Below are positions 1-6,311 of a stretch of 6,505 nt of DNA, in pieces. How positions within the stretch are numbered: the first letter of the stretch is position 1; every line of letters starts with the position of its first letter. The notes under the pieces are model-generated. The model did not search any database. It was not told the DNA's origin and saw only the letters and a program-made list of their open reading frames with translations. Source of the stretch: Candidatus Omnitrophota bacterium (lineage in GTDB: Bacteria; Omnitrophota; Gorgyraeia; Duberdicusellales; 4484-171); NCBI GenBank assembly GCA_003644405.1, contig QNCE01000073.1:1-6505 (forward strand), written 5' to 3'. The translations under genes were made by a program, and so were the position numbers.

Positions 1-546
1 AAAAACTTAATAGAGACTGAATTTATAGAAAAAAGAACCCCTATTTTAGAGCCGGTAAAATCAAGGAAAGGAAGATATTATCTTAAAGATAATTTTTTAA
101 AATTTTGGTTCAGATTTATTTATCCCAATCTTACTTTTATTGAGGAAGGGGTATTCTCTGCTGGAGAGATAAAAAAAGAATACAATCAATATTTAGGGTA
201 TGTTTTTGAGAAAATATCGATGGGTTTTCTTATTGAGAAAAGAAAATACTTACCTTTTGAATTTATAAAAATCGGTAAACAATGGGGAAAAGAGAAAGGA
301 ACTTCTTATGAGATTGATATAGTCGCAACAGGTAAAAATGAAATAGGTTTTTTTGAATGTAAATGGAAAGAATTAAAAAATAATGAAGCGGAAAATATTT
401 TGGTAAAGTTAAAAGAAAAGACAGAGGTTATAAAGAAAAATTTCAAAAAGAAGTTTTGGGGTCTTATAGCAAAAAGAGTAGAGAATAAAAAAATATTGAG
501 AAGAAGAGGATTTTTAGTATATGACCTTGAGGATTTTGAATTCTAA
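1..546 (+). CDS. ATP-binding protein with C-terminal DUF234 (partial, 3' end)
   Basis: The reading frame is open from base 1 to a TAA at 544-546, giving 181 visible residues. The ATP-binding half lies off the left edge; the ATG at 220 is internal. The visible part fits the C-terminal region of archaeal-type AAA/STAND-like ATPases. It has a winged-helix-end segment with the family-typical string GRYYLKDNFLKFWFRFIYP (about residues 24-42), then a DUF234 domain. DUF234 is a PD-(D/E)XK nuclease-like fold, and its signature is present as EIDIVA (E104, D106) and ECKW (E119, K121). Proteins of this kind are widespread in archaea and some thermophilic or candidate-phylum bacteria. Their role is not well defined; nucleic-acid related ATPase activity, defence or mobile-element association have been suggested. 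The gene is on the opposite strand to the PEP-CTERM operon and appears unrelated to it. Family assignment is secure; function is not. Confidence 0.85.
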   Translation, partial: KNLIETEFIEKRTPILEPVKSRKGRYYLKDNFLKFWFRFIYPNLTFIEEGVFSAGEIKKEYNQYLGYVFEKISMGFLIEKRKYLPFEFIKIGKQWGKEKGTSYEIDIVATGKNEIGFFECKWKELKNNEAENILVKLKEKTEVIKKNFKKKFWGLIAKRVENKKILRRRGFLVYDLEDFEF

Positions 547-565
547 ACTATTCTCTTTCCTTAAG

Positions 566-594
566 TTGACAAAATAAGCAATGCTTGATACAAA
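566..594 (+). promoter_or_regulatory. Candidate extended -10 sigma-70 promoter for the DUF5678 cassette
   Basis: A perfect -35 TTGACA lies at 566-571. After a 17-base spacer comes TACAAA at 589-594, a 4/6 match to TATAAT, preceded by an extended -10 TG at 586-587. It points toward the small gene starting at 643 or 682, with initiation expected near 601. The -10 element overlaps the first TACAAACC repeat copy, so the match may be partly fortuitous. No ribosome binding site follows it. Confidence 0.4.
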
Positions 595-628
595 CCTGAA
601 GTAGATTACAAACCCGAGGTATGATACC
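589..628 (+). repeat. Two tandem copies of a TACAAACC(T/C)GA palindromic repeat
   Basis: TACAAACCTGAAGTA (589-603) and TACAAACCCGAGGTA (607-621) are imperfect direct copies with an 18-base period. Each looks like a decayed version of a palindrome of the form TACAAACC-TGA-GGTTTGTA. The second copy runs into an odd-length palindrome, GGTAT-G-ATACC (618-628). A third copy occurs at 1109-1129, on the other side of the DUF5678/protease pair. These look like short dispersed palindromic (REP-like) elements rather than a CRISPR array, since there are no uniform spacers. Confidence 0.6.
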
Positions 629-642
629 AAATCAAATAATTC

Positions 643-891
643 TTGCAAATTGAATCGTTATATAATAATTTTATAGCTGAAATGATTAAAAAACACTTCT
701 TGCTAAAACACAAAAATCTTTTAAGGAAAAAATACCAGGGAAGATATATAGCAGTGGTAGATGATAAAATTGTATCTTCAGGTAAAGATAGATTAAGAGT
801 TTACAGAGAAGCTTCTAAAAAAGCTCCTCCAAATAAAAAAATAAGCATTCTTTATTTTCCCCTTAAAAAAGAAACACTTTCTGCTTTATGA
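643..891 (+). CDS. DUF5678-domain small protein
   Basis: An 82-residue protein if the TTG at 643 is used. The alternative ATG at 682 (codon 14) would give 69 residues. Neither start has a visible Shine-Dalgarno sequence, and an in-frame TAA at 637-639 limits the start upstream. Residues about 29-74 match my memory of DUF5678: a basic helix end (KKYQG), the strand RYIAVVDDKIVSSGKD (34-49), a helix RLRVYREASKK (50-60), and a final strand ISILYFP (67-73). DUF5678 proteins are short, soluble and of unknown function. The stop codon TGA (889-891) overlaps the ATG (888-890) of the following retropepsin-like gene as ATGA, typical of translational coupling. This gene itself looks intact, whereas its partner is broken. 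Function is unknown; a role with a small aspartyl protease is inferred only from the coupling. Confidence 0.7.
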   Translation: MQIESLYNNFIAEMIKKHFLLKHKNLLRKKYQGRYIAVVDDKIVSSGKDRLRVYREASKKAPPNKKISILYFPLKKETLSAL

Positions 892-1084
892 AAATTCCTT
901 ATTTAGAGGTAGCTAACATAAGCTTCTTGTAAGATTTAATAACAAAAAATTCATTGCCCAAATAGGCTTTTCCTTAAAATTAGGTGTTGGCTTTAATCTT
1001 TTAGGAAGAAGAGCTTTCTTTGATAGATTTCAATTTTGCTTTAATGATAAAAAGAGATTCTTAACAATCACTCCTTTAATTTAA
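888..1084 (+). pseudogene. Retropepsin-like aspartyl protease remnant, catalytic core deleted
   Basis: Translation from ATG 888 gives MKIPYLEVANISFL and stops at TAA 930-932. In a different frame (open from 917, stop 1082-1084) the sequence continues KLLVRFNNKKFIA then QIGFSLKLGVGFNLLGRRAFFDRFQ. The latter closely resembles the C-terminal part of small single-domain retroviral-type aspartyl proteases, whose second hydrophobic motif reads like xFNLLGRxxFFxRF. The expected catalytic D(S/T)GA motif and flap, normally about 30-90 residues in, are absent. The join FNNKKFIA/QIGFS looks like an internal deletion of roughly 60-80 residues, with a further frameshift near 915-932. An intact family member would be about 120-140 residues. 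The overlap with the preceding DUF5678 stop suggests the two were once a coupled pair. I am fairly sure this is a degraded gene, less sure of the exact family. Confidence 0.6.
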
Positions 1085-1108
1085 AATATCTTATTTACAG
1101 TTACAATA

Positions 1109-1129
1109 ATTACAAACCTGACGTGTAAT
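1109..1129. repeat. Third TACAAACCTGA palindromic repeat copy
   Basis: ATTACA (1109-1114) and TGTAAT (1124-1129) are inverted arms around a core that matches the copies at 589-603 and 607-621. It lies between the convergent protease remnant (ending 1084) and the PEP-CTERM gene (ending 1163). With a 6-bp stem and no T tract it is at best a weak bidirectional terminator. The rest of 1085-1162 shows nothing recognisable. Confidence 0.55.
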
Positions 1130-1162
1130 GGAAACAATGCAGCAGAAAGAGTAATTCTTCAT

Positions 1163-1959
1163 CTAACAGGGTGTTCTGTAAAAACGCCTCTTTAAAAAGG
1201 TAAAAATTAGCATCCCTATCCCTAACATCCCAAATGTTCCTGGTTCAGGAACAATATTTATAGGATAATCTTCGCATTCTCCCTGAGTATAATTCCCTAT
1301 TGGCTTCATCCCCCAATACCTACTTATTCTTGCCCGAAGCCAGGTAGTTCCTACTTTTGCATCAGAAGGTACAACAAATCTCTTTACAACTACTTCTCGA
1401 AGATACTCACCCGGGGCAAGATTTTTTACATATCGGTGCCAGTAATTTTTTGGAGGCTGAAGGAGAAGAGACTCTTTATCTTCCCAACTCCCACTTTGAT
1501 TCCAATCAATCCAAATTCTAACATACTGATTCCAACTCTTGGGAGTTTGAGTAGGATTATAAGCTACAGCCGTAAAAGTCAAAGTAAACTCTTTGCCAGG
1601 AACCAAATTATAAGAAGATAGAATAATCCCATCATCGTAGGTATCCTGCCAACCCACTCCTTTATAAGAAGATTCCTTGCTTACACCTTCTCCTAACCAG
1701 TCATAATCTTGTATATTATGGGAAGCTATACCATAAGGAGGGTAAGGGGCGTCTCCATAATCGGTATTTGTAGATGAAGTTGCAGGGTAGATTTGATAAT
1801 AAGGATCATCAAAGGAATTATAAGAAGTATTGCGTAGCTAACTTCACTAGAAGAAGTAATAATATCTTGGTTTCCGCTTGAACCCCCTCCAGAGGAGCCC
1901 AAACTCAATCCACCACCAAGTGCTCCTAAAATTGCCAACAGCCAATATAAAAAATTCAT
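1163..1959 (-). pseudogene. GEVED-domain PEP-CTERM protein, frameshifted after the signal peptide
   Basis: The body reads in one frame from about 1837 to the TAG at 1163-1165 (224 residues). It contains DYGDAPYPPYG and ASHNI, then WQDTYDDG, VRIWIDWNQSGSW and GECEDYPINI (1282-1253 region), the order seen in GEVED domains. It ends with VPEPGTFGMLG, a hydrophobic stretch and basic KRRF (about 1252-1184), a classic PEP-CTERM sorting signal. No good start exists in this frame: a TAG at 1840-1838 closes it, and the GTG at 1657 lies inside the domain. The missing N-terminus is in the adjacent frame from ATG 1959: MNFLYWLLAILGALGGG is a signal-peptide-like helix, followed by a Gly/Ser-rich linker and DIITSSSEVS. 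An ideal AGGAGGT (1965-1971) sits 5 bases upstream of that ATG. Joining the frames needs a -1 shift and gives about 265 residues. Family knowledge predicts export, exosortase cleavage at the PEP motif and surface or EPS association. It is last in the prsK-prsR operon. The break may be a real mutation or a sequence error. Confidence 0.8.
1184..1252 (-). other. PEP-CTERM sorting signal
   Basis: The tripartite C-terminal signal consists of a VPEPGT motif, a hydrophobic segment (FGMLGIGMLIFTFL) and a cluster of basic residues (KRR). Such a signal is the recognition and cleavage element for exosortases (XrtA family). Six more residues (FYRTPC) follow the basic cluster before the stop, a slightly long tail. 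Confidence 0.88.
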
Positions 1960-1964
1960 AATTT

Positions 1965-1971
1965 ACCTCCT
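1965..1971 (-). promoter_or_regulatory. Strong ribosome binding site deciding the PEP-CTERM start
   Basis: On the minus strand AGGAGGT lies 5 bases before the ATG at 1959-1957. This is the best Shine-Dalgarno site in the window. It argues that translation of the PEP-CTERM gene begins there, at the signal peptide, and not at the GTG at 1657 inside the GEVED domain. Confidence 0.75.
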
Positions 1972-1973
1972 CT

Positions 1974-1994
1974 TACGCCATACGCAATACGCAT
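1974..1994. repeat. Three tandem heptamers TACGC(C/A)(A/T)
   Basis: TACGCCA, TACGCAA and TACGCAT follow each other directly at 1974-1980, 1981-1987 and 1988-1994. They fill most of the 34-base gap between the prsR stop (1994-1996) and the next gene's ribosome binding site. The GC content and CG-containing words differ from the AT-rich surroundings, suggesting an inserted or expanded microrepeat. Confidence 0.65.
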
Positions 1995-3355
1995 TATGTA
2001 GCACTAATATTATATTTTTTCATCAAATCGTAAAGGGTTGGCCTTGTTATTCCCAACATCTTTGCTGCTAAACTAACATTTCCTCGTGCCTCTTCTAAAG
2101 CTTCTTTGATAAGTTTTGTCTCTATATTTTTTCGAATTTCTTTTAAAGAAAACTTCCCCAAATCCTTATCCAATTCCTCTCTACTAAAACCTAATTCAAA
2201 TGGCCCAATAAGAGAATTTTCAGTCAAGATCACTGCCCTACGCACTCTATTTTCCATCTCTCTTACATTACCTGGCCAGGAATAGTTTAACATTAACTCT
2301 TTTGCCTGCTTTGTAAATCCTTTAATTCTTTCTCCTCCTGCCTCTTTTTTATATTTATTCAAAAAATAATTTGCCAAAAGTAAAATATCCTCTCCTCGCT
2401 CTCTTAAAGGAGGAAGATTAATGTTTATTACACTCAACCTATAATACAAATCTTCACGAAATTTGCCTTCCTTAATCCTTTCTTTTAACTCCTGGTTTGT
2501 GGCAGCAATTATTCTTACATCAAGTTCTATAGGGGTATTTGAGCCTACACGTTCAATAACTTTCTCCTGCAAGAATCTTAAAATCTTTACCTGCAAAGAT
2601 AAACTCATCTCTCCAATCTCATCTAAAAATACTGTGCCTTTATCAGCTACCTCTAATTTTCCCTTCTTCTGGGTATAAGCATCAGTAAAAGCACCCTTCT
2701 CATGACCAAATAGCTCGCTCTCTAAGAGAGTTTCTGGAATTGCTCCACAGTTAATCACTACAAAAGGGTAATTCTTGCGGGGACTTAAACTATGAATTGC
2801 TCTGGCTACCAATTCCTTACCCGTGCCACTTTCTCCACTAATAAGAACAGTTGCATCAGAAGGGGCTATGCGTCTTATTAGTCTAAAAATCTCTCTCATC
2901 TGAAGGGAATCTCCTATCATATCCTCAAATTTAATCCTATTCTCTAACTCTTGAGATAATCTTAAATTTTCTTTTTCTAGATTTTGAATGTAAGAAGCCC
3001 TCTTAAGAATAATCTTTAGCTCTTCAACATCTATAGGTTTAGTATAATAATCAAAAGCGCCTTTCCTTATAGCCTCTAAAGCAATGTCTTTTGCATCGTT
3101 TCCTGTAATCATAATTACCTTTATAAGAGGGTCGGCTGCTTTTATCTCATCTAAAATGTTTATTCCTTCCTTATCCCAAAGATTAGAACTATCTAAATTT
3201 ACATCCAATGCTACCAATAGAGGTTTCTCTTGGTGTAAGAGAGTTAGAGCTTGCTCCTTAGAAGAAGCCAAAATAACTTGATACTCATCCTCTAGTGCCC
3301 ACTTTAATTGTTTAAGAATACCAATATCATCATCGACAACCAGTATCTTAGTCAT
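1994..3355 (-). CDS. prsR: PEP-CTERM-box sigma-54-dependent response regulator PrsR
   Basis: A 453-residue NtrC-type activator. The receiver domain (about 1-120) has the acidic pocket DDD8-10, phospho-acceptor D51, T84 and K106. The AAA+ sigma-54 interaction domain (about 145-380) has Walker A GESGTGKE (174-181), the sigma-54 contact loop GAFTDA (221-226, consensus GAFTGA), Walker B TVFLDEIGE (241-249) and FREDLYYRL (299-307) with its arginine finger region. The Fis-type helix-turn-helix RGNVSLAAKMLGITRPTLYDLMKKY (about 424-448) matches the C-terminus I associate with PrsR (TIGR02915). The family is known to act with PrsK and RpoN to switch on PEP-CTERM genes, e.g. in floc-forming bacteria. 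GGAGGA sits 3 bases before the ATG. It lies 43 bases after prsK and 34 before the PEP-CTERM gene, so is probably co-transcribed with both. It looks complete and functional. Confidence 0.93.
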   Translation of the reverse strand: MTKILVVDDDIGILKQLKWALEDEYQVILASSKEQALTLLHQEKPLLVALDVNLDSSNLWDKEGINILDEIKAADPLIKVIMITGNDAKDIALEAIRKGAFDYYTKPIDVEELKIILKRASYIQNLEKENLRLSQELENRIKFEDMIGDSLQMREIFRLIRRIAPSDATVLISGESGTGKELVARAIHSLSPRKNYPFVVINCGAIPETLLESELFGHEKGAFTDAYTQKKGKLEVADKGTVFLDEIGEMSLSLQVKILRFLQEKVIERVGSNTPIELDVRIIAATNQELKERIKEGKFREDLYYRLSVININLPPLRERGEDILLLANYFLNKYKKEAGGERIKGFTKQAKELMLNYSWPGNVREMENRVRRAVILTENSLIGPFELGFSREELDKDLGKFSLKEIRKNIETKLIKEALEEARGNVSLAAKMLGITRPTLYDLMKKYNISAT

Positions 3356-3398
3356 TTATCCTCCATCAAAATAGAATACGAATATATAGCAGTAATTC

Positions 3399-5399
3399 TC
3401 ATTTTGAAATAAATAATTCTATCTTAGAAAGAGGTAATTTAATTTTAAATGTGGTACCTTTATTAATTTCACTTTCTACTTCAATATCCCCTTGATGAGC
3501 TTGAATGATCGTTTTACATTGGTAAAGCCCAATACCTAACCCTTTTTCTTTAGTAGAGTTAAATGGCTTAAAGAGTCTATTTTTTATAAAATCATTGGAC
3601 ATCCCGCATCCTGTATCTTTGATATATAGATAGGCGTATCCGTCTCTAGACTCTGCACTTATCTTAAGAGGCCCTTTACCATTCATTGCCTCTAAAGCAT
3701 TGAGCAAAAGATTTAAGATAACTTTATAAATATAGTAACTATCCGCATAAACCCTTATTGAATCTTCTATATCTATAGAAAGGTCTATGTTCTTTAACCT
3801 CTCTCTACCCAAATCTTTTATTACCTCCTCTACTATCTTACTAAGACTGCTATCCTTTCTATGCATCAGGAGTTCTCCTCTTAACATCTTAAATTCATTC
3901 ATCAACCGTTTCATCTTCTGGATAGTATTTTCTAAAGTAACAATTGCATCTTCTCTAAAAGAAGGATTATTAAACTTATCTTTATTAGCGATCAAAAGAC
4001 TTAAGTTGTTAATATAATTTTTAACATCATGGATAACAAAAGATGATATTTTATAAATCGATTCTTTCTTCTCTGCTTCTCTTAACTTTTGATAAGCCCA
4101 GCAGTTTAAAATCACACTAGAAGCTTGTAGAGATAATATTTTTAACAATTCTTTATCAAAAAAAGTTAATTCCTTATCATTAAGATTACACGCTATTACC
4201 CCTATAATCCTCTTTTCTCCATACAATGGAGAAATTACATTCACTTTATTTTCCTTAAAAAATTTATAAGCATTGCGATATTTACTTTCAGAATCGTTAT
4301 TCATCAATTCTTCTAAACTCAAAGGCTCTCCATACATCAATAACCATTCTAAAAATTCCTTACTAAATGGTGGCTCCCCATCGAAAATAAAAATATTTAC
4401 GCTAGAGACACCCATAATTTTGGAGATAGCTTCTTTAATTTTCCTCTTTATGCTCTCTATATCGGTAACCAGAGAAATCTTATAGGTAAACTCTTCCCAC
4501 ATCTTTTGCCAATCATATTTTTGACGAGTAAGATGCTTCAATAGAAATTGTTTTATGCGTTGTTTAAACGATGAAGAAAATATCAAAAACAGAAAAACAA
4601 AGAATACAAAGAGAGTGGTAAGGAAAGCAAACAAGGTATTTAAATTTCCTCCAAAGGCATGAAATAATTTGATAAAAGCTCCTACGAAGAAAAGATATCC
4701 TCCAATGAGAAATAGTGTTAAAGAGGTATGAACTGCGCTATCTTCTCTTATCCCTTGAGGATAAAAACCATCTTTAGAAGAAAAGAGAAATATTATGCCA
4801 CCTAAAAGAACAGCCAAAGAGGAATTGACAAAGATCTTTATATTAATATATCCGAAGAGAACAGCATAAGTAGATAAAAGAATGTAAGGTGCAAGAAGAA
4901 ATAAGCTACTTACCAACAATAACTTATTGGATTTACTCTTAAGATAATAGGCGCTTCTTTCTAAATTGGAAATAGCTAAACTAAGATCGAAAACTACTAA
5001 GACAAAGAAATATCGTGCTAATTTAGAAAGATAACTACCTCCGCCTATCTCAATAAAAGGCTTAATCCACCAGATAAGGAAGAAGAATAACGAGAAAATA
5101 CCTAATAGAGGTGAAAAGATACTTCTGCTAAGAATGTATGATTTGGGAGGCAAGAAAGATATACTTGCTATTAGCCAGAAGATTATTGTTAAACAGAACC
5201 CCAATCCTAAAATCCTCGCTGTGAGAGCGAAATTGAAAATATAAGAAAACTTGGCTATCTCTAAAATTACAATTCCCCAGATGGATAAAGCTATAAGAAG
5301 ATTTGTAATATGCTTGCGTCTGAAGAGATTAAGGGTAGAAAACCCTAAAAGGAAAATAGAAATTATAGAGATTATGGGGAAAATAGTTAAATTATACAT
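3399..5399 (-). CDS. prsK: XrtA/PEP-CTERM system histidine kinase PrsK
   Basis: A 666-residue membrane sensor kinase. The N-terminal ~275 residues hold about eight or nine hydrophobic segments (e.g. 1-24, 31-49, 62-82, 95-112, 160-183, 190-206, 226-246, 255-275), the multi-helix sensor region typical of PrsK (TIGR02916). A GAF-like domain follows (about 305-435). The dimerisation/phospho-acceptor helix has IHDVKN with H457, the HD(L/V)KN form characteristic of PrsK. The ATPase domain shows N box NLLLNALEA (563-571), G1 DTGCGM (595-600), G2 GLGIGL (620-625) and a terminal GTTFKI (648-653). It would autophosphorylate H457 and pass phosphate to D51 of PrsR. The ATG at 5399 has no clear Shine-Dalgarno sequence but lies only 12 bases after the glycosyltransferase stop, so coupled translation is likely. 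All catalytic motifs are intact. Confidence 0.92.
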   Translation of the reverse strand: MYNLTIFPIISIISIFLLGFSTLNLFRRKHITNLLIALSIWGIVILEIAKFSYIFNFALTARILGLGFCLTIIFWLIASISFLPPKSYILSRSIFSPLLGIFSLFFFLIWWIKPFIEIGGGSYLSKLARYFFVLVVFDLSLAISNLERSAYYLKSKSNKLLLVSSLFLLAPYILLSTYAVLFGYINIKIFVNSSLAVLLGGIIFLFSSKDGFYPQGIREDSAVHTSLTLFLIGGYLFFVGAFIKLFHAFGGNLNTLFAFLTTLFVFFVFLFLIFSSSFKQRIKQFLLKHLTRQKYDWQKMWEEFTYKISLVTDIESIKRKIKEAISKIMGVSSVNIFIFDGEPPFSKEFLEWLLMYGEPLSLEELMNNDSESKYRNAYKFFKENKVNVISPLYGEKRIIGVIACNLNDKELTFFDKELLKILSLQASSVILNCWAYQKLREAEKKESIYKISSFVIHDVKNYINNLSLLIANKDKFNNPSFREDAIVTLENTIQKMKRLMNEFKMLRGELLMHRKDSSLSKIVEEVIKDLGRERLKNIDLSIDIEDSIRVYADSYYIYKVILNLLLNALEAMNGKGPLKISAESRDGYAYLYIKDTGCGMSNDFIKNRLFKPFNSTKEKGLGIGLYQCKTIIQAHQGDIEVESEINKGTTFKIKLPLSKIELFISK

Positions 5400-5405
5400 C
5401 TCAAT

Positions 5406-5421
5406 AAATTTTTAAAAATTT
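5406..5421. repeat. Perfect 16-bp A/T palindrome at the glycosyltransferase-prsK junction
   Basis: AAATTTTTAAAAATTT is its own reverse complement. It covers the last codons and stop (5412-5414) of the glycosyltransferase and most of the 12-base gap before prsK. In such AT-rich DNA this can occur by chance. In RNA it could form an 8-bp all-AU stem only with an impossible zero loop, so a role as terminator is unlikely. Confidence 0.35.
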
Positions 5422-6311
5422 GCCTTTTCCCATCTTACATCAAACCTTTTCCCCAAAAACTTAAAAAATCCCTTCAATGCTGCTATATTCAAAATACAAA
5501 ATGTATAGGGGAACAACAAAAAGCCACCTCTTACATTAAACTTTTCTGCTAAAAAACCAAAGATTGCCCCGGAATAAAAAAGAAGCTGTAAAACAAAGAA
5601 TAAATTGTAAGGATAAACATTCTTTAAAAATAAATTTAAAACAAAAAGAATTATCAAGAAGAAAAAAGCAACAGCCCTTAGGAATTTATGAGAAAAAAAC
5701 TGAAAAGCTACTTTGCCTCTTAAAGGATTAAGTAATTTTTTAAACTGAAAGAATAGTTGAAAATTTCCTGCTAAAGTCCTTGTCTTTCTTTTAAATTCTT
5801 CTTTTGAGGTAGAAACTATTCTATCGTAAGCGACCGCTTCTGAATCAAAAATTACTCTAAACCCTTGCTCTACAACTTTTAAAGGGATAAAAACATCATC
5901 AAGAATGGTATTTTGAGGAGGCGGAGTGAACAGGTCTTTACGAATAGCATAAATTGCTCCTGTTGCCCCTATTGCAGAAGAAATTCTACTTTCCATTTTT
6001 CTCATCCATTTCTCATATCGCCAATAGAAACCAATACCTTTACTTACTGAGGCTTTATCTTCATCTACAAACACTAACTCTCCACTCACACACCCCACCT
6101 TCTCATCAGCAAAATTTGCCACCAGATTCCTTAAAGCATCTTTTTTAAAAATCTGACGTGCATCAGAAAACACAATTATTTCTCCTTCAGCCTGAGGGAC
6201 AATTTCATTCAATAAACTAACCTTCCCCCGCCTTTCCTTAGAAATCACCGCCCTATATTCTACTTGTGACCCTGTGACTTTGTGACCTTGTGACTTTGTA
6301 ACTGACATCAT
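5412..6311 (-). CDS. Family 2 glycosyltransferase, N-terminally truncated (chimeric start)
   Basis: The ORF gives 299 residues. From about residue 17 it is a processive-type GT2 enzyme: ERRGKVSLLN (26-35), GEIIVFSDARQ (43-53, second acidic motif), GATGAIYAIRK (115-125), ILDDVFIP with D138/D139 (acid/base motif), and KRTRTLAGNFQ-like KTRTLAGNFQ (176-185, the QRRW-equivalent region). Three membrane segments follow (about 211-229, 236-256, 264-280). Intact relatives have about 90-100 more residues at the front, including the VSVIIPAYNE strand and the first nucleotide-binding aspartates. Here these are missing. The first 16 residues (MMSVTKSQGHKVTGSQ) are encoded mainly by a GTCACAAR octamer tract. 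No Shine-Dalgarno sequence precedes the double ATG. The product probably cannot bind nucleotide sugar normally. Its original role would be membrane-linked polysaccharide synthesis in the EPS/PEP-CTERM locus. It could be annotated as a pseudogene. Confidence 0.8.
   Translation of the reverse strand: MMSVTKSQGHKVTGSQVEYRAVISKERRGKVSLLNEIVPQAEGEIIVFSDARQIFKKDALRNLVANFADEKVGCVSGELVFVDEDKASVSKGIGFYWRYEKWMRKMESRISSAIGATGAIYAIRKDLFTPPPQNTILDDVFIPLKVVEQGFRVIFDSEAVAYDRIVSTSKEEFKRKTRTLAGNFQLFFQFKKLLNPLRGKVAFQFFSHKFLRAVAFFFLIILFVLNLFLKNVYPYNLFFVLQLLFYSGAIFGFLAEKFNVRGGFLLFPYTFCILNIAALKGFFKFLGKRFDVRWEKANF

Noticed and set aside
589..628. CRISPR array
   Set aside because: Only two diverged copies with a 3-base gap and a third far away; no uniform spacers and no cas genes.
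1085..1162. Rho-independent terminator between convergent genes
   Set aside because: The only inverted repeat is a 6-bp AT-rich stem with a 9-base loop and no T tract on either side.
1163..1657. PEP-CTERM gene starting at the GTG at 1657
   Set aside because: The same frame continues upstream with domain sequence typical of GEVED proteins, there is no ribosome binding site at 1657, and a signal peptide would be missing.
1800..1850. Programmed -1 ribosomal frameshift
   Set aside because: No X-XXY-YYZ slippery heptamer, homopolymer or obvious downstream stem at the overlap.
1726..1959. A separate 77-residue membrane protein
   Set aside because: Only the first ~41 residues (signal peptide and Gly/Ser linker) make sense; the hydrophobic tail is the out-of-frame reading of the GEVED N-terminal segment DYGDAPYP-ASHNI.
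1960..1993. Sigma-54 (-24/-12) promoter for the PEP-CTERM gene
   Set aside because: The minus strand has TGGCG but no GC at the required distance; no TGGCAC-N5-TTGC match was found here or upstream of the operon remnant.
1436..4485. Plus-strand ORFs of 60-76 codons opposite the PEP-CTERM gene, prsR and prsK
   Set aside because: They lie antisense inside well-supported genes, have no family features and are shadows of the coding strand.
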